Shown one piece after another: positions 34,619 to 43,302 of a stretch of 64,000 bases of DNA (the first letter of the stretch is position 1; the number at the start of each line of letters is the position of its first letter). Where the stretch lies: assembly GCF_000763295.1 (NCBI RefSeq), contig NZ_JRJE01000002.1:62001-126000 (forward strand). Direction: 5' to 3'. Origin of the DNA: Thalassospira australica (GTDB lineage: Bacteria > Pseudomonadota > Alphaproteobacteria > Rhodospirillales > Thalassospiraceae). The notes beneath the pieces were generated by a model. The model ran no database searches. It was not told the DNA's origin and saw nothing but the letters and a program-made list of their open reading frames with translations. Made by a program: the position numbers and the translations under genes.

Positions 34619-35539
34619 CTATGCGCCCTGTGCGATTTGCGGGCCGGGCACAGGTTTTTCGGGATGTTGCTGAATGTTGCACCATTGTCTGGGCGATTGC
34701 CCATACATCCGTTTGAATTCCCGGCTGAATTGAGACGTACTGACATAGCCCACATCCATGGCCGCTTCGTTCACCGTCATGCCTGCAGCAATCTTTGTTG
34801 CGGCACTCCCCAGACGCATCGACTTCACGAACTGAATCGGTGACATCGTGGTGACGTCTTTGAACTTGCGATGAAACACGGCGCGACTCATTCCTGCGTG
34901 TGCGGCCATATCATCGATGGAAACCGGTTCGCGCAAATTAGATGAAACGTGGGAGATAGACCGAGCAATGGCATTGCCAACACTAAAGGCCTGCCTGGCA
35001 AAATAACCGGCCTCTCCCTTTAAGATGGTGTAGTAAAGTTCGCGCAGCCGGGCTTGCCCGAGAATAGCGATATCGGATGGACTGCTGCACAGCTTTAGCA
35101 GCCGCAAAAGTGCATCCGAGAATGCTGCGTCCCAATAGGCAAGGTCGATCCCTTGGGCGGCCGGGTTCGACTTGCTCGATCCAATGACACCTCCGACACG
35201 GTCCATTTCCACAGCCAACTCGGTCATCATTCGCTGGTCGAGTGAGATGTAAATGCCATAAAGCGGGTTATCCGGTGACGCGGCGGGTGTCCCTGCCCGT
35301 ACCGGCATTGCCATCGGGCAACACAAGTACCGGCTGTTATCATAAACATAGTTCTGACCATCGAGAATGGCTTCTTTGGACCCGCTTACGATGGCAATCA
35401 CACTGGGTTCATACACCACAGGGGCACAGGGAACCGACTGGGTTGCGCGAAAAATCTGCACCCCCTTCACCCCGGTTTCCATCAGGCCGTCTTCGAAAAT
35501 ACGCTCTTCTATGAGGTGTCTGATTTGTAGCTTGGTCAT
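34619..35539 (-). CDS. AraC-family regulator with N-terminal cupin-like domain
   Basis: 306 residues. The N-terminal half (about 20-170) is the AraC_N type found in YqhC-like regulators (VYEPSVIAIVSGSKEAILDGQ, then YDNSRYLCCPMAMPV). The C-terminal part has both AraC helix-turn-helices (SIDDMAAHAGMSRAVFHRKFKDVTTMSPIQFVKSMRL and VNEAAMDVGYVSTSQFSREFKRMYGQSP). The related YqhC senses aldehydes and activates a reductase; here the divergent SDR oxidoreductase at 35708 is the likely target. Two Cys (CC near 73) are possible sensors, which is an inference. Confidence 0.85.
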   Translation of the reverse strand: MTKLQIRHLIEERIFEDGLMETGVKGVQIFRATQSVPCAPVVYEPSVIAIVSGSKEAILDGQNYVYDNSRYLCCPMAMPVRAGTPAASPDNPLYGIYISLDQRMMTELAVEMDRVGGVIGSSKSNPAAQGIDLAYWDAAFSDALLRLLKLCSSPSDIAILGQARLRELYYTILKGEAGYFARQAFSVGNAIARSISHVSSNLREPVSIDDMAAHAGMSRAVFHRKFKDVTTMSPIQFVKSMRLGSAATKIAAGMTVNEAAMDVGYVSTSQFSREFKRMYGQSPRQWCNIQQHPEKPVPGPQIAQGA

Positions 35540-35707
35540 ATGGCCAACCTAAATCCAGAAAATGCACTTTTCAATCACAACGATACGATTAGGCAAGTTT
35601 TCAAGATAATTTCGTCTGTTTTTTATCTAATCCAAGAGTTATCTCCATCCACATGACAATCCCCGACATCGTGCGACCCCTTCGTCGTCGCCAACAGGAG
35701 CATAACG

Positions 35708-36655
35708 ATGACAAATACCCAATTTGGTCCCAACGGCTGGACACCAGAGCGCCTTGGCTCACTTGCTGGTAAAACCTATGTTGTTACCGGCGCAAATAGC
35801 GGCACAGGATTTGAAGCCTCACGCGTTCTTTTGTCCAAGGGCGCGAAATTGGTCATGCTGAACCGCAGCGCCGAAAAATCAGCCATCGCCATTGAAAAGC
35901 TGAAACACGAATTCGGCCCGCAAACCGACGTGAGCTTTATTCAAATGGACCTTGCAGAGATTGCCAGTGTGCATGACGCGGCAGACGCGGTGATGAAAAC
36001 GGTCCCGCAAATTGATGCATTGATCTGTAACGCCGCCATAGCCCAGGTGCCCAAACGGGTCTTAACCAAGGATGGTTTTGAAAGCCAACTCGCGACAAAT
36101 CATTACGGACATTTCGTCCTGTGCGGGAAGCTGTTTGACCGTCTTGATGCTTCTGCGGGACGGATCGTTGTTGTGGCGAGCCTTGGCTATAAAATGGGCC
36201 TGAGAACGATCCGGTTCGACGACATGAACTGGGATGATAATTATCAGGCGAACTCTGCTTATAGCCAAAGCAAACTGGCACAAATGATGTTTGCATATGA
36301 GCTTCAGGACCGGGTCAGGCAAGCACGCAAAAACGTTGAAATCTATGTGTGCCATCCCGGCGCATCGGCGACATCCCTGATCAAAACCAGCGGCAGCCTT
36401 ACCACCCGGATCATCTTCCGCCTGATGTCGCGCTCCCCCTTGGTGCAATCGGCCGAAAAAGGATCCTATCCCGAAGTCATGTGCGCGACCCAGAATGGCT
36501 TGGAACAACGTGCCCTTTATGGCCCGACGGGTCGGATGGAATGGGTCGGCCCGGTCGGCCAAGGCACTCTGGAGCCTTATGCCTATGACAAAAACACCAT
36601 GGTCAAATTGTGGGATCGATCAGAGAAGGATACGAATTTCAGCTGGAATTTGTGA
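35708..36655 (+). CDS. Short-chain dehydrogenase (retinol/protochlorophyllide-reductase-like)
   Basis: Classical SDR of 315 residues: cofactor motif VVTGANSGTGFEASRVL (25-41), NRS for NADP preference (about 54), ALICNAAIA (about 106), a Ser in IVVVASLGYKMGL (about 155) and YSQSKLAQ (YxxxK, about 180). The ATG follows CAGGAGCATAACG. It is divergent from the AraC regulator, which probably controls it. Immediately downstream begins the detached holC tail that marks the left edge of the PAD islet. Confidence 0.85.
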   Translation: MTNTQFGPNGWTPERLGSLAGKTYVVTGANSGTGFEASRVLLSKGAKLVMLNRSAEKSAIAIEKLKHEFGPQTDVSFIQMDLAEIASVHDAADAVMKTVPQIDALICNAAIAQVPKRVLTKDGFESQLATNHYGHFVLCGKLFDRLDASAGRIVVVASLGYKMGLRTIRFDDMNWDDNYQANSAYSQSKLAQMMFAYELQDRVRQARKNVEIYVCHPGASATSLIKTSGSLTTRIIFRLMSRSPLVQSAEKGSYPEVMCATQNGLEQRALYGPTGRMEWVGPVGQGTLEPYAYDKNTMVKLWDRSEKDTNFSWNL

Positions 36656-36686
36656 CGGAAACACAGTTTCAAGGCCGGAGGCAATC

Positions 36687-36820
36687 GGCTTTCGGCCTTT
36701 TTCTGCCACGCACCTTGCGGGGCTTGTTGCCAATTGGACAGTTTGTGTCCGTCGTCTTTCCAATCTTTCCAATCTTTCCAGTCTTTCCAACGCGTGCGGG
36801 CTTCTGCTGCTGCATCATGA
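36687..36820 (-). pseudogene. Detached holC 3' end; left direct repeat of the PAD islet
   Basis: Read on the minus strand this encodes only the C-terminal tail of HolC: HDAAAEARTR, then an expanded run of four Trp-Lys-Asp units, then DGHKLSNWQQAPQGAWQKKAES, closely matching intact holC at 40764-40880 (two units there). Similarity stops abruptly at the shared GCATCATGA, and the frame upstream has a stop codon. The tail would run on past the normal stop. It and the end of intact holC are direct repeats enclosing 4 kb with the three-gene PAD group. Confidence 0.8.
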
Positions 36821-36880
36821 AATCACAAATCCGAAACCAGTCCGTCTATCGATTGTCAATATCACAGCGGGATTGGACAG

Positions 36881-37726
36881 ATGGCCTTTGCCAACCGGAT
36901 CAGCGACCTTTCCAGAACACTCGCGCAATATCCCACCACTGTCACGGTAATGGGTAACAAAGTTGCTGTGCGTACCAACGAACAATTGGCAACACTTTCT
37001 GCCGAAACCACAAAGCTCGAAGCACTGGCCGCCGAAGGAGACACTGCGATTGCAAGTGGCACGTGTAAGGATCCGGCAGGGCTTTCCACCCGACTGGAAT
37101 TCAACACATCGCAGATTTCATCCCTGCTGACAGCCTTTGCCGCCCAAGACTCCGAGCGCCTGAAATCGATGAGCATCATCAGCAAACAGAAGTTTGATGC
37201 CTATGCAAAGAACCGTATGTCCGCGGAGAAGCGCTTTGCCGATGAGGTTTCCACGCTGCTGACACAGGAAGCCAAGGCAGTCTCCGGACTGGGCAAGAGC
37301 GATACCGAGAAACCGGATACCAAGCCCGCCAGCACACCAAAGCCAACACCGGAAGAGCCGGTTAAACCTCAGCCGCCAACGATCCCGACCCTGCAAGATA
37401 CGATTATCACCCTGCCCGGTTACCTGCGCTCGACAATTCCAGAAATCGTTAAAAAATATGATGACACGGCGTTGTTAACGCAAAGCAAAATCTATGCGGA
37501 TGCTGCCATCAAACTTGGCGCAAACTCGAACGAGGCCGTCAGAAGCTATGTGGTTATGGCCTTCACCTATGGCCCGGAGTTTCTCGACCCCGGCACAAAG
37601 ATCACTTGGGTCAACGACATTCTCAACAATTCGCAACTAGGCACGATAGATCAGCGCATTCTGATTTTGCGCAATGCTGTGGAAATGCGCCGCAAGCTTG
37701 ATCTGCCGATCCTGGACGCCGCCTAA
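36881..37726 (+). CDS. Unknown protein, first gene of the PAD islet
   Basis: 281 residues and no recognised family. There is no signal peptide or membrane span. The N-terminal half (1-140) is helical and rich in Ala, Leu, Glu and Lys. A Pro, Lys, Thr and Glu-rich linker (about 147-177, TPKPTPEEPVKP) separates it from a C-terminal helical domain (LPGYLRSTIPEIVKKYDD to VEMRRKLDLPIL). Two domains on a flexible linker suggest an adaptor or scaffold. It starts the run 36881-40729 and the PAD gene follows after 27 nt, so the two are probably co-transcribed. The ribosome site (GGGATTGGACAG) is modest. Confidence 0.6.
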   Translation: MAFANRISDLSRTLAQYPTTVTVMGNKVAVRTNEQLATLSAETTKLEALAAEGDTAIASGTCKDPAGLSTRLEFNTSQISSLLTAFAAQDSERLKSMSIISKQKFDAYAKNRMSAEKRFADEVSTLLTQEAKAVSGLGKSDTEKPDTKPASTPKPTPEEPVKPQPPTIPTLQDTIITLPGYLRSTIPEIVKKYDDTALLTQSKIYADAAIKLGANSNEAVRSYVVMAFTYGPEFLDPGTKITWVNDILNNSQLGTIDQRILILRNAVEMRRKLDLPILDAA

Positions 37727-37753
37727 CCGTCTTCCCCACAACAGGAAAATGCA

Positions 37754-40072
37754 ATGGTCACATTCACAGTAAAAGTTACCCGACCCGCATCAAACAAGCT
37801 TCTGAAGGCTGTGAGTATCGACGTTGCGGGGACAACGAACGCTCAGAAGACTCCATCGTTCGGAGACGATGACAAATCGCTTTCCCAAGAATTTCAGCTT
37901 GAGCCAGGTAATAATTATACAATCACAGTCACTGGTCCCGGTTACCTCAGGACGCAAGCACAAAACGTTACTGTGTCAGATGCTGGCGAAACAACGATCG
38001 CCCTTAAATCAGTGTGGTTCTCGCTGCATACGGATCAGGACCGGGATGGAAAAATCGAAAATGGTGATGACACACCTGCAGCGATAAACGGCCTTTCGCC
38101 CGCAGCCATCACCTTTGGCGTTGATGGTGTTGGCGCGATCATTCCGGTCAATTGCAATCGGGATGGCAACAATACCGCAATTGCCTATAGCGATTGCCAG
38201 GATGACAAGATCAATTCCGACGAAGACCTGTTAACCGGGCTTTCGCGTCTGAAGATTATCAAGCATTCCGCCGGTGAGGCTGCGGATGTCGATGCAACCT
38301 GGGTCATCAAGCTTTCAGTGGAGGCAACAGGCGTTGAAAACCCGGCAGAACAACATGTTCGCATTTTCTCAAAGGCCGGGACAGATGCCACGGAGCTCAT
38401 CAGTCCCCAGAAAGGCAAAACAGCCACGTTGAATGCAGCCAACATCAATCCGAACCTAGTGTTGCCGCTTGAGATGATCCGCTTTGCCGGGAAGGATTTT
38501 GAGTCTGGCACCGTCAAAATAACACTCAGCGTCATTCAACCCGAATATGCGGGACCAGACACCCCAAGCTATACCTTCACCGAACAGGTCGTCGCGGCAA
38601 GGTGGATCGCCAATCATCACTTGCATCAGGTGACGAAACTTCTTGTGGTGAGCGATGATGACAATGTCGACTTTATTGAGGGACTGAAAACTGCGGTTGC
38701 CAATGAACCGAAACTCCCATCAGACAAGAGTTATCAGATAATGGAATCTGATCAGAAGCAGGTGCCAATTCCATATCTTGATACGAACAAATGGGCTTTG
38801 GAGGAACCATCAGATGACGTTAGCCCTGCAACAGATCAATGGATGCGTGACACAATTTTCTCGGGCTATAGCAGCTGGCCGGGAACCGCAGGCGACGTTA
38901 AGACTCAAACAACATTCATAAAGATGCACCGCGAACGATATCTGCAGAACTGGGTGTTTCGTGACCTTCTGAGTAAAGATTTTGCGGTTTACTACCCTGC
39001 AGCAGGAAGTGGGGATGCAGTAAATTCCGCTAATTCGGGTGGAAACTTTGAAGTAACGCCCCCGATCAAGAAAACCGGTGGGAACACCTATCCGCTCGGG
39101 CGTATATATTACGGCCACAGTGCAAAAAACCGACTTGGCGCGAACAGCACTTTAAGGAAAAGCCGTCATAAGATTGATGACAACACCAGATCTTTTATCA
39201 AGGCACAAACACTTCAGTCCCCGATTGAACTTGATACCGACTGGCTTGCTGTTGGCCATGTTGATGAAATGATGACCTTCCTGCCTTACCCGGGTGGTGG
39301 TGAGAATAAAAAGTGGAAACTTTTGGTCGCAAGCCCCAAGAAGGCTTATGACCTGATGACGGACAAAAGAGCTGAGAACGTCATTTTTGGCGGAGCAAAA
39401 GTTTTGCAACGTCCGAAATGGGACACCGATCACTTTAATTATACGGCCCTCAAGCTGCACAAAACCGTGGTTAGCTGTTCCATCAACGATTTACTCGGGA
39501 CTGGGAATGCGCCACTCCGGGCACCGAACGGTTATGTATATACATATGATCGCCTTAAAGACTGGAACGTTGGCGGGGTGGAAAAGGCAATCGGTGACAA
39601 TATCGATATCCTGAAAAACGAGTTTGACTTGGAAGATGACGATATCGTTCGCGTGCCGGTGATATTCTATCCAAGTGATCATGTTAGTGGTGGTCACGCA
39701 TATGTACTTCCGAGCACCGACAAGGTCGACAACACCAAAAGCCGACGGAACGGATTCAACATCTTCCCTGGCCGCGGTGAGGGATTTAAATGCGGCGCTT
39801 TGACCGCCGATATGCCCAACATGTTTGTCGGCAACACTCAGCTTTATATTCCCAAGCCGTATGGCCCTTGGATCGACACCAGCGATGAAGCCACAAGCTT
39901 TGATCTTTTTGAAAAGTACCTGAAAGACGAAATTGCCAAATTCAACGGTGCGCTGAGCTGTAATTTCATTGATGACTGGGATGACTACCATGCGTGCGAC
40001 GGGGAAATTCATTGTGGTACGAACGAAATCCGGCAACCGTCGCAAACCGATGAAAAATGGTGGGCCATCTGA
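37754..40072 (+). CDS. Protein-arginine deiminase (PAD), full-length bacterial
   Basis: The 772-residue protein converts peptidyl-arginine to citrulline in the known family. The N-terminal beta domain (1-85) is followed by a PAD middle domain: the calcium-binding-like DQDRDGKIENGDD (94-106) and GAIIPVNCNRDGNNT...CQDDKINSDEDL (about 127-159), as in animal PADs. The catalytic domain has D366 (WMRD), GGNFEVTPP (429-437), H502 and D504 (GHVDE) and the nucleophile C754 (EIHCGTN) near the C terminus, ending EKWWAI. All four residues of the PAD4 tetrad are kept. There is no signal peptide. Base composition looks more AT-rich than the neighbours. It lies within an islet bounded by holC repeats. Confidence 0.9.
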   Translation: MVTFTVKVTRPASNKLLKAVSIDVAGTTNAQKTPSFGDDDKSLSQEFQLEPGNNYTITVTGPGYLRTQAQNVTVSDAGETTIALKSVWFSLHTDQDRDGKIENGDDTPAAINGLSPAAITFGVDGVGAIIPVNCNRDGNNTAIAYSDCQDDKINSDEDLLTGLSRLKIIKHSAGEAADVDATWVIKLSVEATGVENPAEQHVRIFSKAGTDATELISPQKGKTATLNAANINPNLVLPLEMIRFAGKDFESGTVKITLSVIQPEYAGPDTPSYTFTEQVVAARWIANHHLHQVTKLLVVSDDDNVDFIEGLKTAVANEPKLPSDKSYQIMESDQKQVPIPYLDTNKWALEEPSDDVSPATDQWMRDTIFSGYSSWPGTAGDVKTQTTFIKMHRERYLQNWVFRDLLSKDFAVYYPAAGSGDAVNSANSGGNFEVTPPIKKTGGNTYPLGRIYYGHSAKNRLGANSTLRKSRHKIDDNTRSFIKAQTLQSPIELDTDWLAVGHVDEMMTFLPYPGGGENKKWKLLVASPKKAYDLMTDKRAENVIFGGAKVLQRPKWDTDHFNYTALKLHKTVVSCSINDLLGTGNAPLRAPNGYVYTYDRLKDWNVGGVEKAIGDNIDILKNEFDLEDDDIVRVPVIFYPSDHVSGGHAYVLPSTDKVDNTKSRRNGFNIFPGRGEGFKCGALTADMPNMFVGNTQLYIPKPYGPWIDTSDEATSFDLFEKYLKDEIAKFNGALSCNFIDDWDDYHACDGEIHCGTNEIRQPSQTDEKWWAI

Positions 40073-40117
40073 TCGCAGTCAAGCTGCATCAATGTCCCAT
40101 TCTCAGGAGTACGCAAA

Positions 40118-40729
40118 ATGAGCGCACAACAGGACTATCAATCCGCACTCAGCAAGATTTCGGATCATGAGAAGACGGCAGCTGGTCGAGTTTCCGGTCG
40201 CCCCAACGCAGGGAGCATGGCCGCCATTTTCGCAGCATATGGCAACAGTATTGCGGCACCGATGACTGAAGACCTCAAGACCGGCACATGGAAGACCATG
40301 CCGGACTGGAAGCTGTCAGCCATGATTGACTATCTTTCTGGTTACGGCACTTCTGCGGCTGTCCCGGTCCTTCATGAAATCGAAAAGGAGTATCCCGTGA
40401 GCGATATCCAAACTGAGGCAAAAGAGGTCGCGGACCATCTGGAAACACTTGAAGTTGCTGTCTCCGAAGCGCGCAAACTGGGTTTTGTCCAAATGGCAAT
40501 TTCGTCAGGTGATGCCAATGCCATTGCAAAGGCCGGTTTGCTTGCCCTGTCGAAGATCGACCATGACTGGAACAACCGCGCATCGGAAATCCAGACCGGG
40601 CTTTCCAAGCTTGCGCACGACTGCTTCCCTGCTGTTAATGAAATTTCGTCGGGCAAGGTGACCCCGGATGAACTGGTCGAGGCGCTGGTTGAAATCCTGT
40701 TTGAGGATAAGGACCATTTGGGGACATAA
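40118..40729 (+). CDS. Unknown protein, third gene of the PAD islet
   Basis: 203 residues, no recognised family, no signal peptide. The N-terminal part includes a Gly- and Ala-rich segment (GRPNAGSMAAIFAAYGNSIAAP, about 27-48) and WKTMPDWKLSAMIDYLSGYGTSAAVPVLHEI; the rest is helical and acidic (ETLEVAVSEARKLGF; LVEALVEILFEDKDHLGT). A CAGGAG site lies 10 nt before the ATG, and the gene begins 45 nt after the PAD gene. The three genes therefore look like one operon. As the last gene it could be an immunity or inhibitor protein for the deiminase, but nothing in the sequence proves this. Confidence 0.65.
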   Translation: MSAQQDYQSALSKISDHEKTAAGRVSGRPNAGSMAAIFAAYGNSIAAPMTEDLKTGTWKTMPDWKLSAMIDYLSGYGTSAAVPVLHEIEKEYPVSDIQTEAKEVADHLETLEVAVSEARKLGFVQMAISSGDANAIAKAGLLALSKIDHDWNNRASEIQTGLSKLAHDCFPAVNEISSGKVTPDELVEALVEILFEDKDHLGT

Positions 40730-40761
40730 GCACCCAATGACTGAAACCGAAGCAAAAGAGT

Positions 40762-41217
40762 TCAGCTTTCGGCTTTTTTCTCCCACGCGCCTTGCGGGGA
40801 TTGCTGCCAGTAGGACAGTTTGTGTCCGGCGTCTTTCCAGTCTTTCCAGCGGGTCCGGGCTTCGGCCACGGCATCATGATCGCGGTCATCAAACAGCATG
40901 ATGACGCGTTCATAGTCAGCGACCTTGTCGCTCATGGCGCGGTCGGTCAGAAACAGGAACTGTGCCCCGTTGAGGTTTTCATCCTCGGTCGTCAGCCAGA
41001 CTGGCTGCATTTGCGCATCGCCATCGGATTTTGATCCGTGCGGCAGCCAGCTTGCAGGTTCATAAGTCCACAGCAGGGTATTGATGGCATCAACGCGCTG
41101 ATCGGTGCCGGCCATCACGACGGCACGCTTTTCGCGCTCCAGCGTTTTGGAGAGCAATGTCGGGAGTGCGCGTTCCAGCGGCATGCTGGTGAGATGATAG
41201 AACCAAATATCAGCCAT
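40762..41217 (-). CDS. holC: DNA polymerase III subunit chi
   Basis: 151 residues, start MADIWFYHLTSMPLERALPTLLSKTLER, with the chi core VVMAGTDQRVDAINTLLWTYEPASWLPHG (about 33-61) and QPVWLTTEDENLNGAQFLFLTDRA. Chi links the clamp loader to single-stranded-DNA-binding protein. The C-terminal tail ARTRWKDWKDAGHKLSYWQQ is also found, detached, at 36687-36820. The gene itself looks intact. It lies 89 nt downstream of pepA on the same strand, the usual pepA-holC arrangement in proteobacteria. Confidence 0.9.
   Translation of the reverse strand: MADIWFYHLTSMPLERALPTLLSKTLEREKRAVVMAGTDQRVDAINTLLWTYEPASWLPHGSKSDGDAQMQPVWLTTEDENLNGAQFLFLTDRAMSDKVADYERVIMLFDDRDHDAVAEARTRWKDWKDAGHKLSYWQQSPQGAWEKKAES
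40764..40880. repeat. Right direct repeat of the PAD islet (3' end of intact holC)
   Basis: From GCTTTCGG to GCATCATGA this segment repeats 36687-36820 in the same orientation with scattered changes and one length difference: the left copy has extra units of the short CTTTCCAAT-type repeat. It forms the last 39 codons of holC, so an islet inserted at the holC 3' end would have recreated or displaced this tail. Confidence 0.75.
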
Positions 41218-41306
41218 AAGGCGGTTTTAGCCCGAACATGAAAACGGGGCAAGGTGATCAACACCCTGCCCCATATATTTCAACACCGTCATTCCGGTGA
41301 ACGCGA

Positions 41307-42776
41307 TCAGTTTTCGTAGTTGTCCGCGACAAAGCGATCAAGCAGACGCACGCCAAAGCCGGTAGCACCCTTCGGGGTGACTTCCTTGTCAGACGTCGAC
41401 CAGGCCATGGCGGCAATATCAAGATGTGCCCACGGACGATCCTTGGTGATAAAGCGTTGGAGGAACTGGGCCGCCGTGATTGAACCAGCCGCACGACCAC
41501 CCACATTTTTCATGTCGGCGATGTCTGATTTAAGCTGCTTGTCATAGCCGGACCCCAGCGGCAAGCGCCATACACCTTCATCGACCGAAAGGCCTGCGGT
41601 GCTGATCTGAGTGGCGAGATCATCGTTGTTGGAAAACAGACCGGCATTTTCATGGCCAAGCGCGATGATAACAGCCCCGGTCAGGGTTGCGAGGTCCACA
41701 ATCAAACGCGGATCGTGTTTTTCCTGCACATAGGTCAGGGCATCGCACAGAACCAGACGGCCTTCGGCGTCGGTATTGATGACTTCAATCGTCTGACCTG
41801 ACATGGAGGTCACGACATCCCCCGGACGCTGTGCGGTCGAGGACGGCATGTTTTCAACCAGACCAATCACGCCAATCACGTTGCATTTCGCCTTGCGGCC
41901 AGCCAGCGCCTTCATCAGGCCGGAAACAACACCGGCCCCGCCCATATCGAACTTCATGTCTTCCATGCCGCCCGCAGGTTTGAGCGAGATCCCACCGGTA
42001 TCAAAGGTCACACCCTTGCCGACAAAGGCGACGGGCGCGTCTTTTTTCTTGCCACCGTTCCAGCGCATGACAACCATCGCCGGTTTCTGGGCCGATCCCA
42101 TGGCAACGCCCAAAAGTGCGCCCATGCCCAGTTTTTTCATTTCCTTTTCATCAAGGACATCGATCTCGACCCCGAGCTTCTCAAGGGCTGCGACTTCCTT
42201 GGTAAAGCTTTCGGGATAAAGAACATTGGCCGGTTCGGACACCAGATCACGGGTGAAGAACACGCCTTCGACAACCTTTTTGGCAGAATCAAACTGCTTT
42301 TTGGCGTCCTTGTGATCGTGGGCGGCAATTTTCAATGCCTTTAAGACCGGCTTGTCGTCCTTGGTCTCGGTCGTGCGATATTTATCAAAGCGATAATCAC
42401 GCAGCATCGCACCGGTTGCGAAATCAGACGCCAGACCTTCCATGTCAAACAGAACGGAAAGTTCCTTTTCACCGGTCGAAAGCGCACGTACCGCGACCGA
42501 ACCGCCAAGCTTCTGGGCAGCAATCACGTCAAACTCGGCTTCCTTGCCGATCCCGAAAATGATCACCCGCGACAGATCGACATTGGCCGGTGCCAGCACC
42601 TGCAGGCTCTGGCCCGACTTGCCCTTGAAGGTCGACGCCTTGATCGCCTTGGTGATCGCGCCACCGGTTGCTTCGTCAAGTGCGACGGCACTTGGCATCA
42701 GATCGGCACCTTCGGTTGCAAAGGCGATAACGGCACCGCTGGACGGGATGGCGAGATCGGAAAACGTGATCTTCAT
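41307..42776 (-). CDS. pepA: Leucyl aminopeptidase (cytosol aminopeptidase)
   Basis: 489 residues of the M17 family. The N-terminal macro-like domain (1-170) is followed by the catalytic domain with metal ligands in FVGKGVTFDTGGISLKP (about 250), MKFDMGGAGVV (about 273) and the signature NTDAEGRL (about 337), then LATLTGAVIIALGHENAGLFSN. It cuts N-terminal residues from peptides in the cytoplasm and can bind DNA in E. coli. The start KITFSD at 42776 is preferred to an ATG 21 nt upstream. It is followed by holC. Confidence 0.95.
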   Translation of the reverse strand: MKITFSDLAIPSSGAVIAFATEGADLMPSAVALDEATGGAITKAIKASTFKGKSGQSLQVLAPANVDLSRVIIFGIGKEAEFDVIAAQKLGGSVAVRALSTGEKELSVLFDMEGLASDFATGAMLRDYRFDKYRTTETKDDKPVLKALKIAAHDHKDAKKQFDSAKKVVEGVFFTRDLVSEPANVLYPESFTKEVAALEKLGVEIDVLDEKEMKKLGMGALLGVAMGSAQKPAMVVMRWNGGKKKDAPVAFVGKGVTFDTGGISLKPAGGMEDMKFDMGGAGVVSGLMKALAGRKAKCNVIGVIGLVENMPSSTAQRPGDVVTSMSGQTIEVINTDAEGRLVLCDALTYVQEKHDPRLIVDLATLTGAVIIALGHENAGLFSNNDDLATQISTAGLSVDEGVWRLPLGSGYDKQLKSDIADMKNVGGRAAGSITAAQFLQRFITKDRPWAHLDIAAMAWSTSDKEVTPKGATGFGVRLLDRFVADNYEN

Positions 42777-43036
42777 GGTGAACAGGACTCCTGTCATGTT
42801 TCGGGGCGCGCAGGCCTTATAAGAAGCACCTGCGTCATTGAATACTGCCTCCTAATCTAGCGTGAATAACGCGCTTGAAAAGGCTTATCGTTGAAAAAGA
42901 ACGCGATGCGCCCAGCTTGCAGTCATGACATCTGATCTTTCTGACACGGCAAATTGACATTGCGCAGAGACTTGCAGGCCAAAACATTACATCATAATTT
43001 TATGGTATAGTTTTCGCATTATCGGAAGAAAAGCCC

Positions 43037-43291
43037 ATGCAGCCTTTTATTCCCCGCCGCCTGGAGCACGTTGCCTTTGCATTCCTGCTTTCGGGTATCC
43101 CGTCGTTTCTGATTTCGGGCATCGCGACGTCAATTGCGATTTCCGACTGGTCGAAGTTTTTTGAATTGTGGATGGGCGCTTATGTGTCGTCCTGGGTGAT
43201 TGCATTCCCCGGCGTTCTGATGATCGGCCCGAATGTGCGGCGGATCCTCAAACGGATCGCCAAGCAAGACAGCAGTGCACAGGCCGCCTGA
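43037..43291 (+). CDS. DUF2798 small membrane protein
   Basis: 84 residues with two membrane spans (LEHVAFAFLLSGIPSFLISGIATSIAI, about 9-35; WMGAYVSSWVIAFPGVLMIGPNVRRIL, about 45-71) and a short basic, cytoplasmic C terminus. The pattern FxxxxxxxxMs or GI...W..A...SWxxAFPxV fits DUF2798, a family of unknown function. An ATCGGAAGAAAAG site lies before the ATG. It is convergent with the GNAT gene 12 nt away; the 260-nt spacer to pepA is AT-rich and should contain its promoter. Confidence 0.75.
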   Translation: MQPFIPRRLEHVAFAFLLSGIPSFLISGIATSIAISDWSKFFELWMGAYVSSWVIAFPGVLMIGPNVRRILKRIAKQDSSAQAA

Positions 43292-43302
43292 CCGGCACGT
43301 AC

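Noticed and set aside
36610-36957. Plus-strand open frame across the detached holC tail
   Set aside because: It reads the antisense of the holC remnant, begins inside the SDR gene and has no ribosome site.
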